A program made the translations under genes and the position numbers. Shown here piece after piece: positions 12,101-20,972 of a DNA stretch of 64,000 nucleotides; positions within the stretch are counted from its first letter, which is position 1; each line of letters opens with the position of its first letter. Location of the stretch: the NCBI GenBank assembly GCA_030867875.1, contig JAOWCC010001751.1, positions 25,412,369-25,476,368 on the forward strand, written 5' to 3'. This DNA is from Actinernus sp. WN-2022 (Eukaryota > Cnidaria > Anthozoa > Actiniaria > Actinernidae). The notes beneath the pieces are model-generated. The model was not told where the DNA came from. It was given only the letters and a program-made list of their open reading frames with translations, and did no database searches.

Positions 12101-15100
12101 CAGCCTGGCTCGTTCCCTGGATTTAGTACCTTTCTTAAAAACGGGTGATACCCTAGCCAGCTTCCAGTCAGTAGGAAATATTCCAGATACTATCGATTCA
12201 TTAAAAATACACGTCAAAGACGGTGTGACAATGTCAGCGGCGATTTTTAGAAGTTTACATGGAATTTTATCCAGACCCGTTGCTTTCCTACCGTTTATTT
12301 TGTTTAATAGTTTGCGGACTTTGTGAATTTCGATTTGTTGGAAAGTGGTCAGTGGTTTTTAGATAGGTAAGAGGGTATTCTATTCCAGGGATCTCGCGCG
12401 CTAGGTCCTCGCCAATGTGGGTGAAATGCCGGTTAAAAACCTCGGCAATGTCAGCAGAGGAACTGAGAGTTTGGTCTCCTATTTTGATTTCAGAGACATT
12501 GGTTGATTTGCTTTGTCGACTTTGCAGGTCATTAATTAATTTCCAAGTTTTTCTTGGGTCATTTTTATTGGCTTCAAGATTGTTAGTGAAATATTTGCGT
12601 TTTTCTTGCTTAATGGAGTTGTTGACGTCAAATCGTATGGTCGTTTGTTGACGCTAGTTTTCTTTTTAAAAAGCCCCTTTTGTGCATTTTGCGTATTAAT
12701 TCATTTGTAATCCAAACGCAAAGCGCGGTAAAATGAGAACGTTTCGTTAGCAACATGTAAAATTGTGTCAAGAAACGTGAAATCAACTGTTGCAACGAAC
12801 ACGAAATGTGACACGAAATAATTTGGTGAAATGGCTGCACTCGGTTGGCGCTCGATTATGGTCACCTCGAGGCTCTCCTTTCTTTCAATCTTTCTCTGAC
12901 AAACACATGAAACATGTACATTTTGAACTGTGCAACAATTTTAATTTACTGAATAGTTCCAAGAACTAGGTTCGCAGTAGTTCGTTGGCGTAAACATTCC
13001 AAAACAACTTTATACTTGTCAGCCACACTTGCGGACGATCTACACACAGCGGTCAAACGTCTGCGCATGCGTCAAAAGTCTTGCAACAACGACATATTCC
13101 AAAACAAATTCAAAGCGAGCCGGCGGCCGTCACTGTTCACACACTCGTTTTCAAACCTTGAGAACTTTTTTGGTAAATTACGAAAAAAAATTGGTAAACT
13201 CACAGTTTGAAGTTTGTTCAATTTCCCGTCGACTGTGAAAATAAAAAGCTTAACTTTCACGTATTTTTCTTAACTTTTGGTGGTAGAAGTTCACTGTAAT
13301 ATGTTTTAAGGTTTATTTTTATGCGCGGGAAATTCGCGCGGCCGCCCACCAGACTGACCGTAATACGCACGCGCAGACCGCTGTGTGGACGATCTATAAC
13401 TGTAATCAATGTCACCTTATTTCAACACTAGTGTGAAATAAAAGAAAATAATGTGAATTTGTGTGTAAATTAAGATCAATGTAGTCAATCGAGAGGGCGA
13501 GAAAGCGCCTGCTATTTTATTGAGTTTGAGGCCATTAGCTTGACTTCGGTCTCTTGAGCGCGGAGCTCTGCTGACTCTATGACGGTTGAGTGACAACTGG
13601 AGCTGTCGGTGACCTGGCCACGCTCCTTTTATACTGGAACTCGTTTAAGTTCTTGTATTATATATTCCTTTAATTATCATTTGATAATGTGATTGTGTTC
13701 CGTTTCCACAGTTGGCTGTATTCAGAAAATAAACCTTTTGCAGGTACGTGCTTCACAGAAGAGTAGTGTTTAACTTAAAGGGGTGCTGTCAACCTCAAAA
13801 TGACAAACTTTCTCATGACAAAAGACAAAAATAACTACTCAGATAAGCCGAGTATGCATCCCACGTATACTGGAGAAAATGGGAGACAATTTTCACGAAG
13901 GATGGCTAAGATTCGAGTGGATGAAAAATACTGCTTTTGAGAGAAACATAGCAACTTGAAATCGGTTCACTGTAACCGACATCAGGTTTCTAGAATAAGC
14001 TTTTGTACTCCACTTTAATCTTTGCCATCCTCTATCGGAAACGTTTGACAAGAATATCAGGACATTCCCATGATATTTCTCTTCTATCTCTTTGTGTTAT
14101 TTTTGTAATTTTATTTTATAAACTTGAAGGCTAAATTCGATTGCCAGTGACCCTTTAAATCACACACAGTAGTAATAGAGCGAATATCGTATGAGGAGAA
14201 GTTACGGCAGTGACTTACAGCACGGTTACTGTACGGTACGGTGGCCTTCTGATCCAATCACATTACATAGCTACGGTACAGTAAGTTACGGTAAGGCTAC
14301 GGACATGCCGTATTTTTGTCCCACTCATACGAAATCCGCTCTGCCCTTCAAAAGCTCAATGCACCATTGTGAAAAGCAAAAGGAGAACTCTCAGGTAACA
14401 GTTCTGCGTATTTGATATTGCAGAAGCATCCGAGGAGAAACCCAAAAATCAGAGCTGCATTAAGGATATCACAACGTACTACGCGGAAAAAGGGGACGTG
14501 TTAGAGAATGGTATGTAGCTGAAGAGTAAAATAAACTGCTACGTGCAGTCATCGAAATACCATCGTGAAGACAGAGCTCAATAACGAGGATACATGCGCG
14601 AGCTGACGCGTAAATCGGCTGGAATTTGCCGTAAACACTATCTTGTGCCGGTCAATTGTTCACAACTTAAACTACACTGTTGAAAACATGTTTTTTTCTT
14701 AGTTTCTGAAGGAAGTGATCTGAGTATTTGAAGCTTATTCTTGCCATAAAACTCTTATTCTTCGCATTCTTCGCATTTTTTAATTTCCGCCATTTTTGTT
14801 AATGGTGCAGTCGTCCCTAGTCCCCGCGCGTCACGTTATTCAGTAAATGGAGTCTGGGTACGAGGTTGGTTATTCTGCTCTGTCCATCGTGAATCGTTAA
14901 TAGGAATGCGTTCATGGAATCACTTGATCAATTGGTATTTTTGTAGACCGGCTTATTTTCGTAATTAACCTGCATTACAAGTAGTTGAAAGAATCCGATA
15001 AATCAAAAACATAATTTAATCAACTGTTGCCAACGAATGCTTTTCGTCGCGACTGCCTGTCGTCTACAAACTTGAATACTGAAGCACTGTAACGGTTTTA

Positions 15101-18100
15101 TAATAAAATGTGTGTATTTACGTATATACGAGTTAATTCAGTTAACGAGTACTGTATTTAACAAATAAAATATGGTTCTCCATGTTTTGTAACAAAGTGC
15201 TACATGCGCTCGAGGTCGGGACACGAATGTATTTAGCAAGCACGCTGAGCAGACATTGAAATCGCGCATTCGTAGGATGCTCCCGTACTTTATATTATAT
15301 AAGAAAATCAAGCACGCTGAGCAGCCATTGAAATCGCGCATTCGTAGGATGCTCCCGTGCATTATATTATAAGAAACGCGCATTCGTAGGATGCTCCCGT
15401 ACTTTATATTATAAGAAAATCAAGCACGCTGAGCAGCCATTGAAATCGCGCATTCGTAGGATGCTCCCGTACTTTATATTATATCATCTAAATCCCCTCT
15501 GAGTACGTAGCCTACTGTAGTGATGGTTTTGCTATAATGCAGGTCTCTTTGTTAGTTTACTTGTTTGCTGGATGCTCACAGGTTCTTTTATGACTTTGCT
15601 TTAGGTACAGCACATTGTACAGCGGGCAGTGGGGGCTGTTCAAGGTTAGTCATCAGATCTTACATTACCTTCCGTGCGGGCCTTGGAAAGCCCTTGAAAT
15701 AATGCAGGTCCTTGAAAATACCTTAAACGTTTACCAAAACGCCTTGAAATTTGTTGAAACCTCCTTGGATGTTTGAGAAAACAGTAAAACCGCGTCATTT
15801 TCCCTCCAAAAGATCGTTAGTGCGGCACTGGATGATTCATCGTGGAAACAAGTCAAAGAAAGGGTCTATACATCGGTTGTAAATGGCGTAGAATTTTGAG
15901 TTCATTACTGTGATCCTGTGAAAAACAAGTCCTTGAAAAGTGTGGATTGGCCTTGAAAAGTCCTTAAAGAAAACGCTCTGAAGTCTGTATGTTCATGGAT
16001 GAACAATAAATCCTTACCCAGAGTAGTACACTTCACAGCTCCCGCTTGGCTGGTGGTGTTTATATTGCGGCGCAAATTAAGGCCTGTAATGTCTGTATTT
16101 GCGTAGCTCAAACTTTTCTTTTGCACGATATGTTGCTGACGTATCGCAATTGCTGTAACGGCCTGTATCAAAATTAAAGTCCCATTTTTTTAATCCGTAT
16201 ATGTTCCACTCTCGAGCAAAATCCAGCGTGGCTAATAGCAATCTGGTATCTTTCCGCAGGAATTTTATGGTCTCTAACGTGCCTCATAGTAACCTCTACT
16301 TGGTGGTAGTGGATGCAAAGTGTGGCCAGTGTTATGACAATTACGTCAAGTTGGACATTCCAGGCAAGGCCAAGAAAAATATCCTTTCAAAGCTATGGCA
16401 ATTATGTACTGAATGTAAGCTGAGGATGGCAGGAAAGGCTAAATTGCCTTGACTTTTACATATGATGTTTATAGAGATCTCATATGGACTGCTTTCACAT
16501 TGTAATGTTTAAAGTCGTAAGAGTATTAGTCAATAATATTCCACCTTTGTGCACAATACAAAATCCAAGCAGGTGATTGGCTAATGGCAGTGCTTTATTG
16601 GTGACCACAGCACGCTGTGTGCTCAGTTGGAATATTAAAAGATAGACTGGTGTGCGTGTTTTATTGACAAATCCAAGCAGGTGATTGGCTAATGGCAGTG
16701 CTTTATTGGTGACCACAGCACGCTGTGTGCTCAGTTGGAATATTAAAAGATAGAGACTGGTGTGCGTGTTTTATTGACAAATCCAAGCAGGTGATTGGCT
16801 AATGGCAGTGCTTTATTGGTGACCACAGCACGCTGTGTGCTCAGTTGGAATATTAAAAGGGTTATAGACTCTCTTGTTTTATTCACAATTACGGGCACTT
16901 GCTGCCGACTACACGATGAACTCAAACTTTCTTCAAACTGCATTCTGACTTCGTTATTTTTCGTTTATCGTACAGTCAGCGCGTGCCTGTATTTGTTAAT
17001 AAACACGCACGTCAGTCTGTAACCCTTGATTAAGTCAGGCCAGTTTGATTCTGTGGATGATATTCTCTTTTACGTCCCATTCAAATTGGTTAAAAGTGCA
17101 AGGAAACAAGACCAAGAGCCCTTTCAAAAGATGCGGTGATTTAGGACTTTCTGCACTGAGGCGGTAATAGTGCTTATTTGCCCCTGTGTTGAGTCATGAG
17201 GTTGCAACTCCTGTCTATAATAGCCTTCTTCCTGGTCTCAGTTGATTGCTTAGGGAAACCATCTTTACTTGCAAGTAGCTCGTCCTTCACTGAACTATGA
17301 GACAATTACTGGAGGGGTAAAAGGGGGGTTCGATGGAACCCCCTTTCTTTCAATCGAACTCCCCTTTCTTTCTCTCCCTTGTATAAAGAAAACAAAGAAG
17401 TTTCCATGATCAACATCTCCCCTCCCCCCCAGAGAATCCTTGCTCCGCCTCAGGATAAGAGACCCAAACTTTCACTTTGAGACTTTTACTACGTGTCTTT
17501 GCACATTTTTAAAACGTTTTTTTTTAAAGAAACTGTAACAGCAAAAGTATGCTTTCATTGTCTTGATTTTCAAGAATGTAATTATCAATTCCTTGACTTT
17601 TGTCACTTGACATAGTGGATAACGATGCTCTTTGTAACACGGCTACGTACCGGAAGAGACCTAAGAGATGCTTTGAGACTGAAGACCCGGTTAGTAACAA
17701 CTCATTTTGTCTATTTCTGGCTTATTTACTCTATGACTGCTCTAAACATGGCTGCAAGGAAACCAACCCAGGCAGTAGCAGGAGCAGAATTGTTGAAGAT
17801 TTATGGTGAACGGAAAAAATGTAAAAGCAGAGTTTGATGGGCCGAAGGACCGAAGGACTGAAGGACTGGAACACCGCACGAAACATATAACCCGTGCGAG
17901 TAAAACTATGCCAACGAGCTTATTGATTGAACTTCGTGATGGCCATATATTTACCCAAACGATAGTGTTAAAGAAACAAATGGTGTTTCAAGCAGCAGCA
18001 GAAGATCAGAAAATCTATGAACAGAAAGTTTGGCTGTTTAACAGGTTTTGTTCTCTCTCTTTGTTCACAGGAAAGTGGATACCCTGCAGGGCATGGCAAT

Positions 18101-18175
18101 GCTGTATCTCCATCTATAGCCGTCCTCGTCGGAATGCTACTTTTGGCATCATCATTACTATGGAATTCTACTTGA
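163..18175 (+). CDS. CACNA2D-like: Voltage-gated calcium channel alpha-2/delta subunit, 3' (C-terminal) part
   Basis: Extracellular auxiliary subunit of voltage-gated calcium channels, which raises channel surface density. Twelve coding exons fit together with matching phases: 163-216, 813-878, 1829-1920, 2913-2988, 5039-5091, 6596-6622, 13712-13743, 14424-14510, 15605-15644, 16260-16414, 17616-17689, 18071-18175 (286 codons plus TGA). Every intron has GT/AG ends. Family landmarks in order: CYLLDENAFVVASND, then GLFFGNVDNSVMELL (the family's GRFFGEVDG-type box), FTDIQAVCE (the YDYQAxC box), EWWRSKAIW, NLYLVVVDAKC, and YRKRPKRCFE near the end. The last exon encodes a small-residue stretch followed by a hydrophobic segment (IAVLVGMLLLASSLLW), as in a GPI-anchored C-terminus. 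The 5' part (VWA and Cache domains) lies left of the window. Paralogue not assignable. Introns are filled with repeats. Family assignment is strong; the end of exon 16260-16414 rests on the GAAT|gtaagc donor, because the open frame runs on into the intron. Confidence 0.88.
217..930. other. Introns of the calcium-channel gene, no other feature seen
   Basis: Intron sequence around the small exon at 813-878. It is AT-rich and holds only scattered short A runs. No coding frame, repeat array or foldback was recognised. Confidence 0.5.
931..1124. mobile_element. MITE/foldback element, TTTTAGTATATACCACAC termini
   Basis: The left end (931-958) and right end (1092-1124) are inverted copies: TTTTAGTATATACCACAC against its reverse complement, followed by a shared GTGAATA stretch. 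The interior contains the CTCTGATTGGCTAC and GCACGAG words typical of small cnidarian foldback elements. No coding capacity. It lies in an intron of the calcium-channel gene. Confidence 0.65.
1129..1230. repeat. Long near-perfect hairpin
   Basis: The arm GGTGAATAGTGGTGGATATT continuing to ACCGAGCCG (about 1141-1170) is repeated as its exact reverse complement (about 1178-1210) around a short CTTCGCTT loop. A further imperfect TTCACC/GGTGAA pair lies outside. Probably a foldback transposon directly abutting the MITE to its left. Confidence 0.7.
1248..1404. mobile_element. MITE family 'AGAGCAGATT', copy 1
   Basis: The termini are inverted repeats of about 22 bp starting AGAGCAGATT and reading GTATGAGTGGGAC inside. 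The interior is rich in ACGGTAC/GTACGG words. Both ends abut TA (TAGAGC...GCTCTA), consistent with a TA target duplication. Related copies lie at 14176-14342 and 21646-21924. Confidence 0.7.
1429..1780. mobile_element. MITE family 'TTTAAAGGGGCACTGT', copy 1
   Basis: Starts TTTTAAAGGGGCACTGT and ends in the inverse, ACAGTGTACATTTAAAG. The interior contains ACAAAAGACAAAAGTAAGTA and GATGAAAAATACTGCTTTT, both also found in the second copy at 13773-14160. Non-coding. Confidence 0.65.
2694..2842. repeat. 14-bp tandem repeat, about 10-11 units
   Basis: The unit TGCGGAAATCCCTA is repeated head to tail, with occasional TGCTGAAATCCCTA variants. It is intronic in the calcium-channel gene. 14 bp is not a multiple of 3, and it is not coding. 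Confidence 0.92.
3180..3660. mobile_element. Interspersed repeat with central foldback, copy 1
   Basis: A hairpin with arms at about 3390-3412 and 3440-3463 (GTTTTATCAGAT inverted) sits after a leader containing TTTTTGCTTCGATTGTAT and AACTGAATAACATGACTCTA. The same leader and hairpin layout recur at 5200-5740, which defines a repeat family. Edges are approximate. Intronic. Confidence 0.55.
4134..4752. repeat. 45-bp satellite, about 13-14 units
   Basis: The unit ACATGGTAGTATTCAACTGT + TATTTACTGCTCTCTATACTCTTTA is repeated head to tail. Some units are shortened (the CTCTATACTCTTTA part is missing) or carry an extra CATG or AATTAAC. It lies in the intron between exons 2913-2988 and 5039-5091. 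The open frame across it is a repeat artefact. Confidence 0.92.
5200..5740. mobile_element. Interspersed repeat with central foldback, copy 2
   Basis: Shares the leader TTTGGCTTCGATTTTCTC / AACTGAAAACATGACTCTC with copy 1 at 3180-3660. The hairpin arms (GATCTTTATGGGATTTACAA inverted as TTGTAAATCTCATAAAGATC) lie at about 5390-5413 and 5424-5448. Intronic; edges approximate. Confidence 0.55.
5745..6145. other. Intron sequence, nothing recognised
   Basis: Intron of the calcium-channel gene between two repeats. The open frame near 5749-5979 has no family-like features. Confidence 0.4.
6150..6284. mobile_element. Foldback MITE
   Basis: The inverted arms CGCATACTTTCGTGCG...CCAATCACACACAAGCGGCT and AGCCGCTTTTGTATGTGATTGG...CGCACGTGTAAAAAAGTATGCG face each other around a short AT-rich loop. 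Non-coding, intronic. Confidence 0.7.
6780..7890. mobile_element. Foldback element split by a LINE fragment
   Basis: The left arm (about 6793-6855: TTGCGTCTACGAACAGCAGT, TTTCAGCGGTAT, GCCTCACTTC) is matched by its reverse complement at about 7805-7885. The loop is occupied by the 3' LINE fragment at 6849-7715, so the LINE inserted into the foldback, or both were captured together. Confidence 0.6.
6849..7715 (-). pseudogene. 5'-truncated LINE, RT C-terminal part
   Basis: The minus-strand frame (6942-7505, readable upstream to about 7700) has the typical C-terminal end of a non-LTR reverse transcriptase: an NKLSLNVAKTEFMVIGS-type segment, SLGLNIDETLSWTKHID, IEPHFEYCSAVWDG, KLQKLQNRAARAV and FSYSGAALWNGLP. 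The catalytic domain and endonuclease are absent, so this is a dead 5'-truncated insertion. The 3' UTR starts TTTATTTATACACTGTTAAA on the plus strand and matches the second copy at about 8050. Antisense within an intron of the calcium-channel gene. Confidence 0.85.
8360..8934. mobile_element. TA-flanked MITE inserted in LINE copy 2
   Basis: The termini are perfect inverted repeats of 26 bp (CCTTATTATAGGAAATTAAC then AATGCA), flanked by TA at 8358-8359 and 8935-8936. Joining the flanks restores the LINE reading AATCTCTTA/GATCATAG by comparison with copy 1. The interior repeats the phrase TTCGCGTTAATTTA several times. The TA duplication suggests a Tc1/mariner-type source. The perfect ends imply recent activity. 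Confidence 0.88.
9126..9202 (-). tRNA. tRNA-like (Ala-TGC type), probably SINE head or pseudogene, unit 1
   Basis: The minus strand folds as a tRNA: CTGAC acceptor ends pair, A box TAGCTCAGTTGG, B box GGTTCGAGTCC, anticodon arm CCAGA-CATGCAA-CCTGG with TGC in the anticodon place. Position 33 is A instead of T, and the last anticodon-stem pair is A/C. Two extra T residues lie before the 3' acceptor strand. These faults argue for a tRNA-derived repeat over a working tRNA gene. Confidence 0.55.
9382..9459 (-). tRNA. tRNA-like (Ala-TGC type), unit 2
   Basis: Nearly identical to unit 1, with one additional C in the T-arm region (GAACCCC on the plus strand) and TATC for TACC near the 5' acceptor. 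Same intact pol III A and B boxes and the same abnormal anticodon loop. Confidence 0.5.
9691..9767 (+). tRNA. tRNA-like (Ala-TGC type), inverted unit
   Basis: The same tRNA-like sequence on the plus strand, within the inverted copy of the cassette. CTGACTTGATAGCTCAG opens it and GGTTCGAGTCC gives the B box. Same A33 and A/C mismatch as the other two. Confidence 0.5.
10775..11752. other. Unidentified insertion inside LINE copy 2
   Basis: Separates the two halves of the LINE RT domain. The left edge reads TCAATATTGACGG and the right edge GGTCAATATTTAC, a weak inverted pair. Several short open frames (for example 10902-11228 minus, 11205-11438 plus) have no recognisable family. Probably a non-autonomous transposon; type unknown. 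Confidence 0.4.
13027..13400. mobile_element. MITE with GACGATCTACACACAGCGGTC termini
   Basis: The left end GACGATCTACACACAGCGGT + CAAACGTCTGCGCATGCGT is matched in inverse at the right (ACGCACGCGCAGACCGCTGT + GTGGACGATC). The interior is GC-richer, with GCGGCCG. It lies in the calcium-channel intron before the 32-nt exon. Confidence 0.65.
13773..14160. mobile_element. MITE family 'TTTAAAGGGGCACTGT', copy 2
   Basis: The ends CTTAAAGGGGTGCTGTC and CAGTGACCCTTTAAAT are inverted. The interior shares AGACAAAAATAACTACTCAG and GATGAAAAATACTGCTTTTG with the copy at 1429-1780. It starts just 30 bp after the 32-nt coding exon. Confidence 0.65.
14176..14342. mobile_element. MITE family 'AGAGCAGATT', copy 2
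   Basis: Termini AGAGCGAATATCGTATGAG and CTCATACGAAATCCGCTCT, with the same ACGGTAC-rich interior as copy 1. It lies 15 bp from a TTTAAAGGGG-family element; copy 1 at 1248-1404 lies 24 bp from the other member. Confidence 0.68.
14511..15225. other. Intron sequence, nothing recognised
   Basis: Calcium-channel intron between exons 14424-14510 and 15605-15644. No coding frame or clear repeat seen before the tandem array at 15230. Confidence 0.4.
15230..15486. repeat. Tandem repeat, about 3-4 imperfect units
   Basis: The unit of about 70 bp contains AAGCACGCTGAGCAGCCATT, GAAATCGCGCATTCGTAGGA and TGCTCCCGTACTTTATATTA. One unit is shortened to the part starting CGCGCATTCG. It ends 120 bp before a 40-nt coding exon. 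Confidence 0.88.
16555..16860. repeat. Tandem repeat, about 117-bp unit, 2.6 copies
   Basis: Each unit contains AAATCCAAGCAGGTGATTGG, CTAATGGCAGTGCTTTATTG, GTGACCACAGCACGCTGTGT and GCTCAGTTGGAATATTAAAA. Copies are nearly identical. It lies in the calcium-channel intron after exon 16260-16414. Confidence 0.9.
16900..17610. other. Intron sequence, nothing recognised
   Basis: Intron between exons 16260-16414 and 17616-17689, after the tandem array. Contains a C-rich and T-rich stretch (17330-17430) and no recognisable element. Confidence 0.4.
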
Positions 18176-19160
18176 TGTATCACAAAATGAGATGCCATGG
18201 AAGGATAGCCAAGTATTTTCGGAAAGCAGAAGAGCAAATGAATATCAGATAGAAAGAAAACATCATAATTTTGTTAGACAAAGAGTGACCTTTCTTACAT
18301 GTTATGGCTTTGGAATTGGATGCTAGCTTAAGAAGCACCATGGCCAAGAAATGGTATTTTGGCTTGTTGCAACGTTATATGCGCCATCATAAAGCATGCG
18401 GGACTCCACACCACTGATGTTTTGGCAGATTCAGCAAGCGGGACTGCTGGCAGCATGGAGTATCACCATTGGAGATTAGGTACAAAATTAGGTGCGAATC
18501 ACGAGGGTATTTTCTTGCGCCCCTTCTGCCTTCAATAATTTGTAATGAAATACATTGATGTGTTAAATTTATTTCATATTTCAATGTAGCTGCCTTTGGC
18601 AACTGAGGAAAAGTTTAGTTAACTTATTTTGGACCTTGCACTGCATGGCATTGAAAATTATAATACCCAATGTGGGGTTTGTACATTATAAAGTTGAATC
18701 CAGTAATGTATATTTTGCAAAACGTACAATTTAAGCAGTTTAGTACACTTTTGTTAGTACTAAAAACCAATTAGGTATTTATAATCAGTTGGAACGGAAC
18801 TATTTGGTCAAGAGAAATGCCCGTTCCCCGTTCCCCCCCCCCCCCCCCCCCTTCCCTTTTTCACCTGAATACTGTAAGGTTGAACAATTAGAGCGAGGAG
18901 TAATTGCTTTAACAGTATTAAATTGTCTCTATTGCATTATTATTTAAACATAACTTTTATTTTAATCATTACTTAGATATTTAGGTTTTTACATTATGAG
19001 AAACGGAACACTTTCTCCATTTTAAAATATTTCCACCAGTATTGCCGATTTATTTACACGTTTTATTTAATGTAAAATATATTTGAATATTAGACTGTTG
19101 ACCGTTACGCTTTGCGCGACTCGAACGAATTTCGTACATGAATTCCGAGCTTGAAAGCGT
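18176..19160. other. 3' flank of the calcium-channel gene
   Basis: Presumed 3' UTR and intergenic DNA. A run of about 20 C residues lies at 18832-18851. No convincing open frame. No clear AATAAA signal close to the stop codon. Confidence 0.4.
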
Positions 19161-19164
19161 ACAA

Positions 19165-19555
19165 ACAATAGCAATATAACTTAGTGCTGCTTTTAGTATT
19201 CCCAGAAGGTATGTAACAATAGCTACACCCTCACAAAACATGACGGTCGACATAGAATCTTTAAACAATAGTGATATAATTTAGTATTGTTTTTAGTATT
19301 CACAGAAGGTATGTAACAATAGCTACACCCTCACAAGGCATAACGGTCAATATAGAGTCTTTAAACAATAGTGATATAATTTAGTATTGTTTTTAGTATT
19401 CACAGAAGGTATGTAACAATAGCTACACCCTCACAAAGCACGACGGTCGACAGAGAGTCTCTAAACAATAGTGATATAATTTAGTATTGTTTTTAGTATT
19501 CACACAAGGTATGTAACAATAGCTACACCCTCACAAAACATGACAGTCGACAGAG
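19165..19555. repeat. Tandem repeat, about 99-bp unit, 4 copies
   Basis: Each copy contains TTTTTAGTATTCACAGAAGG, TATGTAACAATAGCTACACC, CTCACAA and AAACAATAGTGATATAATTT. The first copy is the most diverged (TTCCCAGAAGG). Confidence 0.9.
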
Positions 19556-20195
19556 TCGTTAAAGGAGATCTGGACCCTAAATCATCCCAACGACTATACG
19601 AAGATGTATTCCAAAGAAATAAGTTGTGCTATTTTGTTTCTCTGTGTTGCGCGTCAGAGAAAGAAAACCTGAAAACCTTCGTCACAACCTTCGCTATATA
19701 CAGACGGCTCAAGTCTTTTAATTTGTGATGCCAGGCATGGGATATAATTAGTTTTGCCATGCTGTCTTTGGCATCGAAAAGCTATACTAACGGCTCCTAA
19801 TTGTGGACCATTTTGTTTTTACTGGAGGAGTAATTGTTTTCCTTCCTATGTTGACGTATGATATGGAAAAACTTTGTACTGAACTGTGCCGCCACACAAG
19901 ATAGATTTATCACCGGACAATCGGTTATTTTTCGAACATTTTTTTTCTTTATTGCTGGCTTTCACGTTACGTCGTCGTCGCCGCAATGTTGGTGGACGTT
20001 AACAAAAGATTCCTTGTTAGCTTCTCTTGTTAGTTCCACCAACATGGCCGCCATGGCTTCGTTATTTGAATCTCTGGGGATTGGTTGCAAGCCACCAATA
20101 GACGCGCAACACAGAGAAATAAAATAGCAGAACTTATTTCTTTCTAATATATCTTTGTATAGTCGTTGGGTTGATTTGTTCAGTTCCTAGGCGGC
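19556..20195. mobile_element. Degenerate MITE of the TTAAAGGGGAACT family
   Basis: GTTAAAGGAGATCTGGACCC at the left and a remnant GGGTTGATTTGTTCAGTTCC at the right match the termini of the better copy at 38218-38673. They also share TTCTCTGTGTTGCGCGTC and AGACGGCTCAAGTCT. A segment with TTGGTGGACGTTAAC and AACATGGCCGCCATGG (about 19950-20100) is absent from the other copy. Confidence 0.6.
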
Positions 20196-20625
20196 TAACG
20201 ACAACTTGCACAATAGATATTGCAAGTTGGTCAGAAAGAAAATGTCACTTATTTCATGTAGTTTTTATAGTTTATTCATGTATTTGAAATTAAGCCGGGC
20301 GCGTTTCATTGTCCGTATTCCAGAATAAGAATATCTAGATGGAATAGTCTCTGGAGGCACAATTGACCGATTTAGCTTGTACATTTGTTGTCCTGATTCA
20401 AGTCATCTTACTATTCCCTCCAGTAATGCTTTTTTGTTTTTCTGTATCCCAAGAGGAAATATACGAATTTCTCTAATTGGAAAACAAAGCACTGAATTCT
20501 CTGGAGGACTATCACGTGATCTGAATCCACCGAAAAAGATGGTGCCTGTACATTTGACCACAATCCCTTGCGAACCTAAAACAGTCAAAAATTCTTTTAA
20601 ATGATAGTGTACTGGCACAACATGA
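20196..20625. other. Intergenic, contains a dispersed-repeat fragment
   Basis: Near 20420-20545 the words TTTTTCTGTATCCCAAGAGG and TCTCTGGAGGACTATCACGT also occur near 41735-41825, with weaker matches near 52425 and 63065. No gene. Confidence 0.4.
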
Positions 20626-20626
20626 T

Positions 20627-20972
20627 CTCGAGTTTGAAATTACGATTATCGTAAATTGTTATTGGCCGCTGAAATTACGATAATCGTAATTCTCGTGCTC
20701 AGTCAAGGATAAACATTTGTCACATTCCGAACGGTGGTAGACGGGCTTAGTGTAGTGGTGGTGACCTCTGCACTGCACTACACGCAAAGGGTCCAAAACT
20801 ATATCTTGGTCATGTTCTCTTCTTGTTTACCTGTGAACCCTAGCTCTAGGTGAGTGAGAACCCGTCGTTTACCCGTGAACTCGTCCGATGGTTAGGATGT
20901 CAGTAGAATTACGATTATCGTAATTTCAGCGGCCAATAACAATTTACGATAATCGCAATTCTAAACCTCGAG
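20627..20972. mobile_element. MITE with about 65-bp terminal inverted repeats
   Basis: CTCGAG followed by TTACGATTATCGTAAATTGT, TATTGGCCGCTGAAATTACG and ATAATCGTAATTCT at the left is nearly perfectly inverted at the right end. The interior (about 20700-20905) contains TGTTTACCTGTGAACCCTAG, related to DNA in the element at 38761-40463. The arms themselves contain shorter ATTACGATTATCGTAA palindromes. Confidence 0.85.

Larger units (their letters stand above)
8050..12720 (-). pseudogene. LINE copy 2, degraded and interrupted by three insertions
   Basis: A second copy of the same LINE lineage on the minus strand. Pieces read from 3' to 5': 8166-8358 (C-terminal SFSYSGAFLWNNLP), 8937-9062 and 9895-10260 (C-terminal RT, frame broken), 10543-10773 (RT core with GVIFIDLKKAFDTINH), 11755-11960 (NNYRPISVVP and SGFRSLHSTLTALLEATN), then about 12040-12720 (KINGRKATGLDKIP, DWKLARVSPVFKKG, KTWKLINDL). 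Stops and frameshifts occur throughout. It is interrupted by a TA-flanked MITE (8360-8934), a tRNA-like cassette (9063-9894) and unidentified DNA (about 10775-11750). The 5' endonuclease was not recognised. Confidence 0.82.

Noticed and set aside
12045..12651. Two plus-strand frames of 93 and 78 codons
   Set aside because: They lie opposite the readable minus-strand LINE (KINGRKATGLDKIP, KTWKLINDL).
16415..16452. Continuation of the exon 16260-16414 frame to a stop (KLRMAGKAKLP)
   Set aside because: A consensus donor GAAT|gtaagc and a phase-matched next exon carrying the conserved YRKRPKRCFE block support splicing here.
17803..18252. 149-codon plus-strand frame
   Set aside because: It overlaps the last calcium-channel exon in a different frame and has no family features.
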